A stretch of DNA of 64,000 nt from Notospermus geniculatus (GCA_002633025.1 NMRB01000144.1:442699-506698), one strand, 5' to 3'; positions 43,605-55,701 are shown, counted from the stretch's first letter. Notes: a model not told the origin generated them from the sequence alone. Numbers and translations: made by a program.

Positions 43605-45324
43605 TGAAATCAGGCTGTAGTTGAAGGAGGTATCGGTGTAGATTCTAAGCGTGTCTCGTATACGTCTTTACCATAACTGGCATTAGCATACCACCATATA
43701 TTTATGATACCACTTAGCGACATTTTAACCTTCTGAAGGTATCTGCCTAGCAATCACGAAACTTGTACCAAATGCTTGTACGTTTAACGAACGTTACTTA
43801 CGTATGTACCAATGGCTTCCCTGCAACAGTCTGAACCGTGTATAGTTTTAAACATTTTAGACTAAAAGCTAGACTTGGTATAACCATGGTAAGGGGTAAA
43901 AGCTAGACTTGGTATAACCATGGTAAGGGGTAATATACGCATTGTATATCTTTTTGTGCACAACATTCTGCATGACATGCACAATTTATCGATACTGGTA
44001 CTGTATAAAGGTATCCAGGACGTACCCATGTAACAGTTAGGAGGCATGGTTGTGTGTCTCGATTAGTTTCGCCTGGCTATCATATTTGTTTCTCTTTCAA
44101 GTGTACAGACGGCACCACTAACAAATTGCTTCCATTCGACTGCGAGCTGACAATTTCTTTGTGAAGTTGACCAAACCTGGCAGTTGCTCTTATTCGGACA
44201 GTTCCTGTGTTCTCCAATATATCTTATAAAAATTTGCTTTCTCTTCTGACTCAATAACTTCGGTATTGGTGGTTGGTGGCGTCATACCTGACTATGGACG
44301 GGGACCAAACTGACCATCAGATTTTGTGACAGCTTTCGCCAGCAATTCGTCGTCAAAGTTTGCTTCTTAGACTGTATATTCTTCATAAGATAGTGCGAAT
44401 ATACAACACAACTACAGTTATGTTCTTTCAAATACACCAAAGTCACAAGTCTGGCATTGCCGGGGTTTAGCTTCTCCTGTTGGTAATGGTCGGCATTGCT
44501 GTTGATATCTTCGAATCGAAGTCCTGACACTGACGCCTTTAATATGACAAAGGCCCGTATTTTAGAATGCTCCTCAACGTAAAGGAGTTGCTCAAGGCTA
44601 TTGTTCTGCTGTTGAGAACAATAGCCTTGGGGAGCTCCTTTACGTTGAGGAGCATTCTAAAATACGGGCCATAATGTTTTAGGGTCTAGATCCAAGTGGC
44701 AAAGCCAGGTCACTGTGTTCGTTGTATTTCCTTCTTGTACACTAATTACAGTTGTAAAACTACAGGAAGAAAGAAACATTTGGTATGTTGGGTCGCTGAC
44801 TTTTTAAGTGTTCCGTGGAGTTATATGGTGATACTATGCATGCACTCACATTCTGTAATGGTGTTGATAACATGACTAATGCTTCCTTTTAATGGTTAAT
44901 TTGACAGCAATGACCAGCAACTGCTCTAACCCAAATAAAGATCCAATCGAGATCATTTCAATGATTTGATTACTAATTATCCCAATACTTAATTGCATGA
45001 AAAAATATTCGGGTGACCTAATGCTGCTTTTCATGACTTTGGGTGTGCTTTTTATTTCATGGAATAAATCAGAATGGCGATTGTTTAGTGGATTGCATTG
45101 TGGGAATTGTTGGCGAGTCTAGTTGACACAGTCTCGAGTTTTTTTCAAAATGACTCATTGAGAAAAAATCTGACCGAGAAATTAACTATGCCGCGCCGCA
45201 TAAATCTGCGGTTGCTACCCATTATGGCCTAACAAGGTGGGGACCCCCCAGGACCACGGTTCAAGTACTGTTATAGGTCTGTCTGTCTGGATCCGGTCGG
45301 CCTAACAAGAGGTGCTGATCAGAA
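43605..45324. other. No gene recognised
   Basis: I looked for a + strand IF tail exon in phase 2 and found none. The region contains a 34-bp tandem duplication (43864-43931) and a hairpin at 44552-44670. Confidence 0.5.
44552..44670. mobile_element. 119-bp foldback MITE
   Basis: Arms GGCCCGTATTTTAGAATGCT and complement are nearly perfect to the centre (AACAATAGCCTTG). Confidence 0.85.
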
Positions 45325-45485
45325 AATGAGGAACCCCCATAACTTTTTATCCCGACAAGGCGGCGCTGCGAGCGGTGCGACCGAAGACATCAAAACAGAG
45401 CAAAGCAATGCGGTGACGTCACGTCACGACATCATTGACGCAGTGCAACAGGGACGAGACCTCACAGCGCCTCCAAGCGGCGGTT
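45325..45485. mobile_element. GACGTC-rich MITE family, copy 2
   Basis: AATGAGGAACCC at the left end, TATCCCGACAAGGCGGCGCT, and GGTGACGTCACGTCACGACA match the family at 38445 in opposite core orientation. The plus-strand reading frame across it (45326-45679) is not a gene. Confidence 0.75.
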
Positions 45486-45980
45486 TCTGCAGATTCTTCG
45501 TTCACGACGACCACCTGTTTGTTGTAAAGAACAAGGAACTGGCAGCGTTCTCCCTGGATTGTTGTTGTTCGCGGCCAGGTGTTAATCAAGAGGGTTTAGT
45601 CGGTGTTGGTGTTGTTGCTGTTGTTGTGATGTCATATGCACAGTTTGTCGCAAAGATGGTGTTAGCTCCAAGAAATTAGCTGCCTCTTCAAAGAGACGCC
45701 ATCACTACCTGCACGAATCAAGGTCCCTGCAAAAATTCCTTAGCTCGCTTTATGAATTTTTGGTCTCAGACATGAAACAACCACGTTCGCAGCAACGTGC
45801 CTGATTAGGCTTTTTGATGACCGGTAAATTGATCCAGAATATTGATCTATAATTTTATTTCTGTGAATAGGTCGGCTTCTGTATTTGCAGGTTAATGACC
45901 TGACTGATTGGGGACACTCTGCCAGTTTTGGATAGTGCTGTTTTCATTTCACAAAATGTTGCCAAAGAAATGATAGTAAA

Positions 45981-46205
45981 GGGCGGTTTACACTAGGCTG
46001 CACCAAGTTGCAAGTTGCAGCAACTTGCAACTTGTTGCAAACGACCTGGGACGGTTTACACATGGAAAAATCGATGCAACATCCTGCGTGATCGAGTTGC
46101 AACAAGTTGCATGTCCGTTTACACATGCAACTTTTATGAAACTTTTTGGTCTCATCAGGTTTATGCAACAAGTTGCATATGAAAAGTTGCATGTGTAAAC
46201 GGGCC
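45981..46205. mobile_element. Foldback MITE, TAAA/TTAA flanks
   Basis: The ends GGGCGGTTTACACTAGGC and GTGTAAACGGGCC pair. The core is packed with GTTGCA and TTGCAACTTG palindromes. TTAA follows at 46206-46209. Confidence 0.75.
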
Positions 46206-46209
46206 TTAA

Positions 46210-47140
46210 GTGTAGTAACGCGGTGGAGGCGAGTTGGAATTTGCAGTTGATGGTCTGTCTTTGTGGTGTCGGCAAACATGTTCATCCATTTGGTAGTCAA
46301 AAGTTAGAAGGCTGGAGGACAAGACTTGCTGTCTGTACTTGTTGTGTCCAGCCTTCTGTGTTGGTCAACCACCTGTGAGGCTGGGCCTACCTCACTTGTC
46401 GGTCGGCGTGGTTACCCTTTCACAACGTAGAGTCGAAGTTGAGTTTTCTCTTCTGACGAACTAGACACTTGAAGGGAGCAAAAATAGAAGAGTGGCGCTT
46501 GAATGGGACTGCATCCGGTGTCTCAACACCACCAGGCCACATAACGGTATACAATGTAGCAGTTAACCGTGTGCTACAATAATTCTATCGTTCAGGCTTC
46601 ATGACATGTGCCAGCAATGCCGTATCTTGTATCGTCTGCATAATAATCTGATAATCTGATTTGTTTTGATACCGATATTCAACGAAGAAACATAATACAA
46701 TCTGCTTCACTTGGGACATTAATCATTTTTGAGTTTAGCCGGCCGCTCTACCAGAGTAACCGATTTGGCCCAGGAGGCAATATTGGTCGACAAAGTCCTA
46801 TGCATGTACATGTAGGCTTACGCACAAACCAGTGTTCATTGGCCTACAGCGTACGGAGTACAATCAAACTTAAAATTGTCCTAATAAGGTAATGGCATTA
46901 ACTACACAATTACCTACCGTCGCAACATTTGAATAATAGTGATAATTTCCTACAAATTGGACTTGTCGAGTTCTCATGGTGACACACAAGCCTGATTCTC
47001 GACCTCAAAAATGAAAAGAACAGAATAAACATGTCGTTTGAAATGAACATGGTGGATTCTAGCAGGTGTGAAAGGAATTGTCGACCAAGGAATGGACCGA
47101 GTACGATCTATCGGGTACTGTTGACAGGTTATATTAATCG
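46210..47140. other. No gene recognised
   Basis: I see nothing beyond a short inverted pair CCAGCCTTCT...AGAAGGCTGG at 46304-46355. A G-run follows at 47150-47176. Confidence 0.4.
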
Positions 47141-47254
47141 AANGTGGTGGGGTGGGGGTGGGGGTGGGGGGGGGGGTCTTAGATTCTTATCACAACAGTG
47201 GCCTTTGCAACGATCACTATCAGTCCGATCATCATGACATAGTCAGCATCCAAG

Positions 47255-47535
47255 ATATGACGACGACCACAACGAGCAGCCACAAGGCTTTGTCCGCGGC
47301 AGCCATGATATGGCGACGACCACAACGAGCAGCCACAAGGCCTTGTCCGGCAGACAGGATATGGCGACGACCACAACGAGCAGCCACAAGGCCTTGTCCG
47401 GCAGACAGGATATGGCGACGACCACAACGAGCAGCCACAAGGCCTTGTCCGGGAGACAGGATATGGCGACGACCACAACGAGCAGCCACAAGGCCTTGTC
47501 CGGCAGCCATGATATGGCGACGACCACAACGAGCT
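47255..47535. repeat. 51-bp minisatellite
   Basis: Five to six units of GATATGGCGACGACCACAAC, GAGCAGCCACAAGGCCTTGT and CCGGCAGACAG repeat with few changes. Because 51 is a multiple of three and no unit carries a stop in several frames, up to five overlapping open frames arise; I treat them as artefacts. Confidence 0.95.
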
Positions 47536-48055
47536 GGAATGCAGTCCCATCATCCATCACGTTCCTCCCCTCACCCGTGCATTGTTGCCGAGGCATTAGT
47601 TGGCGGGCTCTGTCCAGACAAAATGGTCCATTAAGCTGGTTCACCAGATAAGGTAGAGCTGAAGAGGTCTGCTTAATGCGTCAGTGATGATGAATCATCC
47701 CTATAAACATATACACCGGTCCAATTCAACAGGAAGGATATCAGTGGCGGAAACAACGTGAAATCATGAAGGGTCACTCTTTCTACTGGAGTGGCGTCAG
47801 AAAGACAGCACGTATTAAGTGCCAGAAGAAACAAAGTGGCTTCTGTGGTTGTCAAGTTTACTCGCCAGGTGGCTCTCTGCGCACCAGACAACCACGCCCA
47901 ACCTCCCTGATAGAGGACGACACGCGTCCATGGATTCCGTCTTGGAAGATAACTTGGAAGATATTAGTACATGTATTTCAAGAATCTGGATTCTTCATGG
48001 AGTACGAAAGACATCTGTCAATGTAGGCCGATGACATAGAAGCCAACACTACAGT

Positions 48056-48415
48056 TCATTCGCAGAGCGAGACTCCCTCTGTGAACCAAGACTTGCCCAC
48101 GACCCCCAGCTCCGATCTACACCACCAGGTGGCACTGGGTGTAACACTCCAAAAATTCAGGCTATTGACCGATGTGGCACTTGTTACGCATTCCACGCTC
48201 GTGCTCTTATCGCTTCTTCCTAATTTTTGCAAACAATGAACGAGTACTGAAACCATGGCAACAACCACAAACGCTTGATTAGATCCCCATTGGAAAGAAT
48301 ATTTGGGAATTTGCGAATAAAGAACGACAATAACAGTAAACAAGCACAATAAAGTGGTGAATTCACCCGTAGGAGTCACTCCTTTGGGAAAGATGTTATT
48401 CCCCTCGATTCCCAT
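48056..48415 (-). CDS. Hypothetical membrane protein (doubtful)
   Basis: From the ATG at 48415 the frame runs 119 codons. It begins MGIEGNNIFPKGVTPTGEF, has two hydrophobic stretches, LLCLFTVIVVLYS and AFVVVAMVSVLVHCL, and a polar Ser/Thr/Cys-rich C-terminal half. It could be a small two-helix membrane protein or a chance frame. No homologue comes to mind, no intron signals or promoter are evident, and the frame stays open upstream of the ATG without a recognisable motif. Nothing nearby supports expression. Confidence 0.2.
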   Translation of the reverse strand: MGIEGNNIFPKGVTPTGEFTTLLCLFTVIVVLYSQIPKYSFQWGSNQAFVVVAMVSVLVHCLQKLGRSDKSTSVECVTSATSVNSLNFWSVTPSATWWCRSELGVVGKSWFTEGVSLCE

Positions 48416-48499
48416 GAATCGGTTGGGAGGGTAGCGTTCAGATACAGCACGGAGTTCACGGAGGAGAAAAGAAATAACGACGACCACAACATCTGAGTG

Positions 48500-49427
48500 T
48501 GACGCCCTCTACCGACAACTTGACAAACTCTAGCTTTTGATTGTGGCTAGTTCAATTCTGAATGTGCAATCTGACTGATTGAGGAAGGCCTAGCTAAGGT
48601 TCCACCCACACCGTAGATGCCAACCGGCATGCTCAAAACTTGCACATAATCGAACAGGCCGAGAGTATCATTATGTGGTTGTGGAGAGATGACAAAAGGA
48701 ACCTGAAGAAGTATCCAATATTACCAGAACAAACATAATCAATCTCACACGTATTTGACATAAATAATTATCAAAGCACAACCACTTGTTTGCTACATAC
48801 GCCATATTTGAGTTGCAAGAATAACAATTTTTGTATTTTTCATTAATTCGCAATGGTGATTAGCCACCGCGGTGAATTTCGATACTCAAGTTTGTGGTTG
48901 ATGATGGCAACCTCATTTTTAGAGCAGCGATCAGAATGCAGAGTTATATTGAAAAGTATTGGTATACTGGCGAGACAAGTGCATTGAACACGACACTTAG
49001 ATAAATTAGATGCTGTTTTTTTTCTATTAATGTTGATATTTGGCACTGTCTGGCATTCCTCAACACAGCCAGATTTTGGGATTGGCCTACAATGTGGGTA
49101 TACTATATCGCGTGATTTTCAGTGACGGCCATTCTTAGGTCGTATGCGATATGTTGAATGCCTTGCACAACAGCACGAATTCATGAATATGAGTGATAAC
49201 AAGAAAATACGAACAAAAGAACCAGGAATGCCACTGATAAGATATACTATGAAGTGTTTTGTCAAGTTTCAATGAGGTTTTCATCAATATACTTTTGACA
49301 ACAAAGTCGTATTGCTGGCCTAGAATTGTTGAAATCAGTGGGCGATCAAAGAGAGAGGAAATGATATGCGAGTGTATTTTTTAAAAAAATATTGTTTCGA
49401 GAAAGTGCAAACTCAGGGCACTATAGC
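48500..49427. other. No gene recognised
   Basis: AT-rich non-coding sequence without clear repeats. Confidence 0.4.
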
Positions 49428-49431
49428 TACT

Positions 49432-49663
49432 CTGCCCTACAATGGAAGACTGCAGTATCTGCATATTGCAGTCTTCCCTTGTACAGCCTCTGCAGCCTTC
49501 CCTATTCAGTGAAGTGGACAATGTAGGTGTGTAAATACATCAGTAGGTACTGTTCTCCTTTCGTGCAAAATTATTCAGAGCTGCCACCTAAAACAAGGGA
49601 GATATGCTGCTTCCAAACGAAGACTGCAATATGCAGATACTGCAGTCTTCCATTGTAGGGCAG
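49432..49663. mobile_element. 232-bp TIR element with TACT duplication
   Basis: Perfect 43-bp terminal inverted repeats (49432-49474 and 49621-49663) start CTGCCCTACAATGGAAGACT. TACT flanks both ends (49428-49431, 49664-49667). The inner part of each arm is itself palindromic (GAAGACTGCAGTATCTGCAT continuing to TTGCAGTCTTC). Confidence 0.85.
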
Positions 49664-49679
49664 TACTCATCAAACAGTA

Positions 49680-49815
49680 TTGGCTGATATTTCTGTCGTA
49701 GAAGAAACCGGAGCCCCAGGAGAAAACTTAGAATGTCGAGGAGAGATCACCCTACGCCAAGCCACAGGAACGACCCACGATCGAACCCGCGTGGCAGGTT
49801 CGGATGTTTCTAACA
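49680..49815 (-). repeat. tRNA-derived SINE-like repeat
   Basis: The minus strand has GGGGTGGCGTGTTAGAAACA and a B-box-like GCGGGTTCGATCGTGG, then GGGGCTCCGGTTTCTTCTAC. This layout fits a SINE with a degenerate tRNA head. Confidence 0.5.
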
Positions 49816-49875
49816 CGCCACCCCGAAAGTCCAGTTGTCTGTTTCTTCCATAGAGATAGAGAACCTCAGACTGTT

Positions 49876-50023
49876 GTAGCAGCAGCAGCAGCGGCAGCGG
49901 CAGCAGCTGTAGTCGCAACAGCGACAAAGCAGTCACAGCGGCAGCAGCAGCAGCGGCAGTCGCGGCAATGGCAGCAGCAGCGGCAGTCGCGGCGGCGGCG
50001 GCAGCGGCAGCGGCAGCGGCAGC

Positions 50024-50100
<77 letters not shown>
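49876..50100. repeat. CAG/CAGCGG trinucleotide tract
   Basis: A mixed CAG and CGG run passes into a pure CAG tract of more than 20 repeats at about 50026-50100. The frames reading poly-Gln, poly-Ala or poly-Cys have no supporting context. Confidence 0.95.
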
Positions 50101-50101
<1 letters not shown>

Positions 50102-53100
50102 GTGTATTCAGTGAATCTTCACTCGGCACTGTCATCGAAAATCGGTCAGCATGAAGTCATTGTTCTTCTAGCATTTTGAGTATCATCAACTCTATCTGTC
50201 TGAATAATGCACTGGGTCGTTATCCAAAGTGAAGGATGAAGACTCCATACAGAGTTATACTCCATACAGAGTTATACTCCATACATACATTGTAGCTATT
50301 AAAAACTGAGAAATGCATGATAATAATAGACAACGGTCATTGAATTTAGATAGTTGTCTATTCATACACTCATATCCAGTGTACAAGTACGTACATTCCT
50401 CACAGCAGTGTTCTGTCTTCCATATTCTCCCGTATCAAACCACATTATAATAAATGGATTCCCTCTCGTGATTTCTCGTAAAAAATCTCGTACGTCTTCA
50501 TTAGTAAGATTTACGCGATACTGTTTTCCCGATCCCTATTCGGCTGCACCTGCCATCGCCAGATTTACTGTCTGCAATAACTGTAGACGAGGCTGTAAAT
50601 CACTACAGGGTGTCTCAAAAAGTGTCTTCCGATGTCGCCTTGTACCAATACCAAACACAACATTGCCGTAAAATCAGAGAGCATACAGGTCGCTACAAAA
50701 ATGGCGTCCGTAAACATGCTATTGTTTGAGCAATCAGGAGATGACTAATGAATGAATCAGCCCCAAGATTGATGGCAAAAACAATTATCACGGTAAAAAA
50801 ACAATTAATCTGGGTTTTCATCGTCCATGAGACAAATCAACTGGTTTTGCCCCACGTCATTCATCAGTGTTTGTGGGATCGTAGAGTATCGTGGTAATGT
50901 TTGGGAGAAAAATGTGCTGAAGTTGTTTGTGTCAAAAACGGAGATGATTCGACAAGAGAGGCTCAAAGGAAGTAGCCTCCGAGCCATTTGTGGCTAAACA
51001 CACTCATTCTTCTCGGTAATATGATGCAGCTTTCGGAACTGCTTTTGGAAATTAGCCGGGTACTTTTCCCAACATCGTCAACTATACTGATTTGTAATTC
51101 GGAAGTTTTGGAACTGATGCATTCGCCGGTTATGAGCGGAAGTATTGTTCACAAAAGAAGTGGTATTAAAAGTGTATCAACACCCAAGTTCAGTACGTAC
51201 ATTGTACACGTACACGTACGTTAAAAGTATTTCCACTTACAAGTCACTATATTGATTTGCTTAATGCTTTCGCGAATCACGGAATCAAGATAATTTAAAT
51301 ATATGTTCAGGTTTCAGTAGCAGGTGTGGTGAGAGTCAATATCCAGGTTCTTCAGGTAGGGGGAGGGGACTTTCGTATCGTTAGCCCCCAGGCCAAAGAT
51401 CGGTTCAGACATTGCCTACCTCACAGTGAATTAGAGCGACCACTAGCTCACCTGACTTCACTCATTGAATAAGGAATTACAGTTACCCAGTGCTCATTTA
51501 CAGAACTAACCAATCATATTGTGAATATCTATGATACAATCTGGTTGCATGACAACCAATCTCGAGCCCCCGACCTATGGTACATTAGAAGAGAGACTGT
51601 AACATGTAGAGAGATGGCCAAGAGATTTCTGCTTCTGACCAGTGGCCATTTTGTATGTTGTTCGGCAGAACTATTTGTATATTTCAGTCAACATCTTATG
51701 CTGCAGTATCAAAAGGAATAAAGTCACAACCGCAACAGTTATTTTTATGTTTTTTGGTAGCCATGGTAACGGTGATTGATTTGATCCTTATTCAACACCG
51801 TATATGAGATTATGTTTGCCCTAACAGATTCAGCAAGATGGATGGCAGCTTTGGGTGATTATACCGCCCAGGCACGGCGCAGTCATTCATATTCATTGCT
51901 AGGCAAGTTTATTGCTCAGGTGGAATGGGACGCAAGCAAACTGTGGTCGAGTACAATGTATTTGTACATATTCCAACATGAAGAACCGCAATGATATTGC
52001 GGTTTTTTGGGCAACATTTATCAGCATTTCCCGTCTCCAAGTGGCACATCCAACCGGCAAAGTAGCCTTTGAATATGGATCGTTAACCTTCTTTTTGGTG
52101 TGATGCCATCGGTTTCAGGAATTGATACCAACGAAGACAGAGCCGTCAGATTTGTACCAGGCTGTCAGCATCGCGCAGTGGATACATCAACACCTGTCAC
52201 CACTAAGGTTCCGGGTTCAATCATCGGTGGGGCCTGCTCTTCACATCCCTCAGAACGACCTTCACAACTTGCCAGTCAGTTTAAGCAACGGGTAACCCTA
52301 GACCCGAATTCGTCAAATCTGTGCTACCGTTGTTCAGCTGCTGTGCAATATTTTCACATATTTACGATGGATATTATAACACTTTTATACGCCATTTATA
52401 AACCTCTCATCACATAATAAAATTTATGACCGGACTTAACCATCGTGGGAGTAGTGTCTAAAAACGCCGCCGGCTTATTGTAAAACACGAAATTTGATTG
52501 AAGACGGATCTAGAACATAAATCAGTCATTACCGGAACGTATTCCTAGGCCTGCTGCGAAATTTTTCAAAATATTTGAATGGATTAAAGATTTGCATGCC
52601 CGAGCATAAGCCGTCAAGAGAATATAGAGCGATATATCAAACCAAGCCTGAATAGCTGAGCTCTTGTACCCTACAGACTTGCTCGCTTTCGTAAACATTT
52701 CATAAAGCGGTCTATCAATAAGAATTCTTTCATGGCGTGCGACCTCTAAATCCTATTTGCATTTCAACACTAGCTTTTACAAGGCACCCTGTCATCAATA
52801 AATTCAATATCATTGTACATGTGTCTTTTCAAAACGTAGATTTTATCAATTTAAGGTCGCTCAACTTGCCCCCACAGACATGACAGGCGAGCAGAGAGAG
52901 TTCGCTGATAGTCCAGTAAAAATATGAAAAAAATCCCTTGACCCCAAACAAATTGCAATAGTTTGTTTTATGACTGGGACTTGTTCTATGGGTGTCAAGG
53001 AACATCCCACCCAAAATCCCACAAAATCTGACGACGGGAAATTACGTAATCGGCATAAATCCAATATGGCCGCCAAAATACTTTTTGAGGTGGTGTATCT

Positions 53101-54239
53101 CCTTAACAGTTGCTTTTAGGGCCTATAAATGTATTACAAATGTATATAAATGTGATACCAAAGAATGGATTAAGCCCATCAAAAGCACTGAAGGACGTAG
53201 ATATGACGTAGTTATGACGTCATAGTGATATTTCAACATGAATATGACATCACTGCCACAAAGAACACCCAAATCACTAGGTCAACTCACCAGAATCCCA
53301 ATTAAAGTAGCCCATGCATACCCTTTATGTGCTAGTCATCAATGCAAAAAGTGAACTCCTTTTAAGTCATGTTTCAACACTGATCATCATTACAAAATTC
53401 ACGAAAATAAAATATCCTTCCGCTATCTGCAGAGAGTCCAAATCTTCTGTGTCAATCATTGAATGTTCCTGAATGTGCCTTCTTGACATTCCCCACAAGC
53501 ACTGGTACATTCAAGTTCATGTTTTCTGCAAACACATTGGTTATTGTCGCAGAGTCCCTTTGAACAGACATAAGTCATCTTCATGAGTGATTCTGGTGCT
53601 GGTAACGAATCCATTGTTTTAGGATAAAAATGAACCGTTCTTTAAGGTCCAGCCCCATTCCTCTGGTCGAACGTCATTTACTTTTCCTACCCAGGTTTGA
53701 ACTTGGTGGTAAACAAGGAATGAACGTCATTTGACAAGAGTCAGATGCTGGTGAAGGCTGCGAGCATCAATATTAGTTATTTACCAACCACTTTGTTTAT
53801 GAACCGCTTTTTCCGCAACATATCCAATGTATGGAGTATCCCCATCCCGCCGCCATAAGGGGAAACAAGTAGCTTTTCCATGCATTCACAAAACTTTCCA
53901 AGCACCTGCTTCCGAAGAGAACACCTTTGCAAGTTTCATAACTCCTTTCCATCCTGTGCTGTTTAAGAGCTTCACTTTTGCCGATACTAAAGAGTTGAGA
54001 AGATGCGTCACATCCAGACATTGCATTGGATGAATGGAAGGACCTGGCAACTATGTGGACCGAGCTTGTCTTTAAGGAGGCAAATGTTTAACAGAGGGAA
54101 CTTTGAGCTTGCTTTCTCAGATCTAAAATGAAAGCCCTTTGCATCTGGTTTCAAATGGTGGCACATGAGAATGAGAATGAGAAGGTCGGTGTCTTCTCCA
54201 ATGACANCATGTCCCCTTCCCAGTTTTGTTTGACGGGTG
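50101..54239. other. Mostly no gene recognised; one tRNA-like site
   Basis: Short frames lack motifs. At 52168-52238 GCGCAGTGGATACATCAACA and TCCGGGTTCAATCATCGG resemble a tRNA-derived SINE head. GGGTGTCTCAAAAAGTGTCT at 50608 resembles a mariner-type end but has no partner that I found. A 20-bp duplication, CTCCATACAGAGTTATA, is at 50247-50285. Confidence 0.4.
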
Positions 54240-54600
54240 TGAGGAGAAGCGGGGCAGAATCTGACAAACGAAAACGTGGCGGACGCCCCAGTGCAGTGCA
54301 GATATGATGCATAGTCGACTACTGCTTTGGCTACAGACAGCGGGCACTTGGCCTTGGCCAGGTCGTTGGAGCCAATTTGCAGTATGACCACATTGGGGGA
54401 CGACCTCCTGAGCAAGGGGTCGAAAACCCTGGGCATTTGGCTCACCGGGAGGCCACCAATACCGGCCATTTGGACAGCCAAGGCCTCTGGGTTGACATTA
54501 AAATTGGCGATACTGTTGTGCTCGCAGAATTCCTTGAGCCGCCGGACGAAGCTATGTCCGAGAACCAGAGTTTTGACGGGGATAGCTACGTTAAAACTTG
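54240..54600 (-). pseudogene. SGNH-hydrolase-like domain relic
   Basis: The minus strand reads NVAIPVKTLVLGHSFVRRLK, with the GHSF in the place of the catalytic Ser block. It continues GIGGLPVSQMPRVFDPL and then NVVILQIGSNDLAK, the block with the GxND motif. These are blocks I and III of an SGNH (GDSL-like) hydrolase fold. After about 120 codons a frameshift follows; the alternative frame gives GVRHVFVCQILPRF, which suits the next strand of the fold. The His block is not seen. Such domains recur in multi-copy invertebrate transposon ORFs, which I think is the origin. An N base at 54207 lies downstream. Confidence 0.6.
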
Positions 54601-54745
54601 AAAAAATAGGAGTACTTATCTACGGAATACGCAAACGTATGTCCCTTGCGAGAATATACTCAGAACTTGGTGCAAAACGCTGACAAATATGACTTTGTCG
54701 ACGAAATCTGATAGGATTCTGGCCTGTTCAACTCCTCTATGTCAG

Positions 54746-54802
54746 CATGTTCAGTCCTATAGGCCTGAAAAAGCACGTTCAGTCCTATAGGCCTGAAAAA
54801 GA
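54746..54802. repeat. 28-29-bp tandem duplication
   Basis: GTTCAGTCCTATAGGCCTGA plus AAAAGCA occurs twice in tandem, overlapping the end of the piggyBac fragment. Confidence 0.85.
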
Positions 54803-54966
54803 AGAAAGGAGTTGACAATGGCGATGTCAGTCATGTGAAAAAACAGTGTTTTCCACCAACGGACTGATTTCCCCAGAACATTGTACGGTGCGATCAACTG
54901 GTTCGACTTGTCTACCCCACCCATGTGGAGGTTATATTCCTGAATTGCAGTTGACCTCTTGACCAA
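54757..54966 (-). pseudogene. piggyBac transposase C-terminal fragment
   Basis: The frame reads IQEYNLHMGGVDKSNQLIAP, then YNVLGKSVRWWKTLFFHMTD and IAIVNSFLLFQAYR. This is the highly conserved MGGVDxxDQ...WWKxxFFHLxDxAxVNxxxL region of piggyBac (DDE_Tnp_1_7) transposases, including the last catalytic Asp neighbourhood. A stop lies just upstream in the same frame, and only about 65 residues remain. It shows that piggyBac transposases, which target TTAA, have been active in this genome; the window has nine TTAA-type MITE-like elements. Confidence 0.8.
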
Positions 54967-55059
54967 ACGGAGATGCCATCACAGACAATGATTGAACTGA
55001 TTGAAGTCAGAGAACCTTTTCACATGCAAGACGAACAGACTTCAACTTAAATGTTGTCC

Positions 55060-55400
55060 GATACCTCCCTAACCACTAGTTTCTTCGTCATTGACATTTT
55101 CTGCAGTGGCAGCATCTGGCATTTGTGCGCTGTTTTTCCTGAATTCCCTCAGTTTCCTTTCCCCATCGCTATCTGCTGCTTGGGCAAACCACTTCCCAGC
55201 GACCAATCCTATATCTTTTTCGGTGGCATTCTTTGATATTTCGTTGCATCGCACTGCTTCTGTAAAAGAAAATTTGAGGATGCAAGATGGAAAAAGCAAA
55301 TATATACTTGTACAAGATACCCTCTCAGCATTTCTTCATTCACAAATTCGAAGCGACTGACATGACTGAGTCAGAGATTTCTTTCACCTGCTGAGACCGC
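55060..55400. other. Unassigned minus-strand frame
   Basis: The minus-strand frame 55069-55299 (VAGKWFAQAADSDGERKLRE) is charged and motif-free. It may belong to one of the neighbouring relics, but I cannot assign it. Confidence 0.3.
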
Positions 55401-55409
55401 CTACTTGAA

Positions 55410-55660
55410 GCGACAGAGTCCCTGCCCTCAAGTGAAGTGCAGACCCTCTCACAGCCTTGGCTTTGGCAATCTTGGACTTCAATTCCAAGTATTCTTTTTG
55501 TTGGGAAAGCTCGAACTCTCTCTTGGCTGGGGCCTGTCTTTCTTCGAGAAGGGACGCTTTAATTCTGGCTCTCTCTGTTTCAATGCATGTGGTATCACCA
55601 TCGATGCACGTGGGAGTCGTGACAACCTCGTCCCCAGGAGGCTTGATGCAGTTCGTGCGT
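55410..55660 (-). pseudogene. Coiled-coil retroelement-type fragment
   Basis: A minus-strand frame without a Met reads IETERARIKASLLEERQA, then KREFELSQQKEYLELKSKI with AKAKA. This charged heptad-like segment resembles the coiled coil at the start of some retrotransposon gag proteins. It lies downstream of the gag-like fragment at 55702-56031 on the same strand, so the two could come from one element with a rearranged order. Identification is weak. Confidence 0.35.
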
Positions 55661-55701
55661 AATGAGCCTAGTATGTAGGGTGTGGAGAAACATGCTATGC
55701 A

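Noticed and set aside
42674-43624. Long frames across the N gap
   Set aside because: They consist of unknown bases; no coding inference is possible.
45326-45679. 117-codon plus-strand frame
   Set aside because: More than a third of it is a MITE copy also present at three other sites, and the rest has no motif.
47152-47651. Five overlapping frames of 92-160 codons
   Set aside because: All arise from the 51-bp minisatellite, whose length keeps any stop-free frame open.
49804-50154. Poly-Gln and poly-Cys frames
   Set aside because: They are translations of a CAG/CGG microsatellite with a SINE at one side and no splice or promoter context.
50600-50640. Mariner-like terminal sequence
   Set aside because: A single GGGTGTCTCAAAAAGTGTCT match without a partner end or transposase is not enough.
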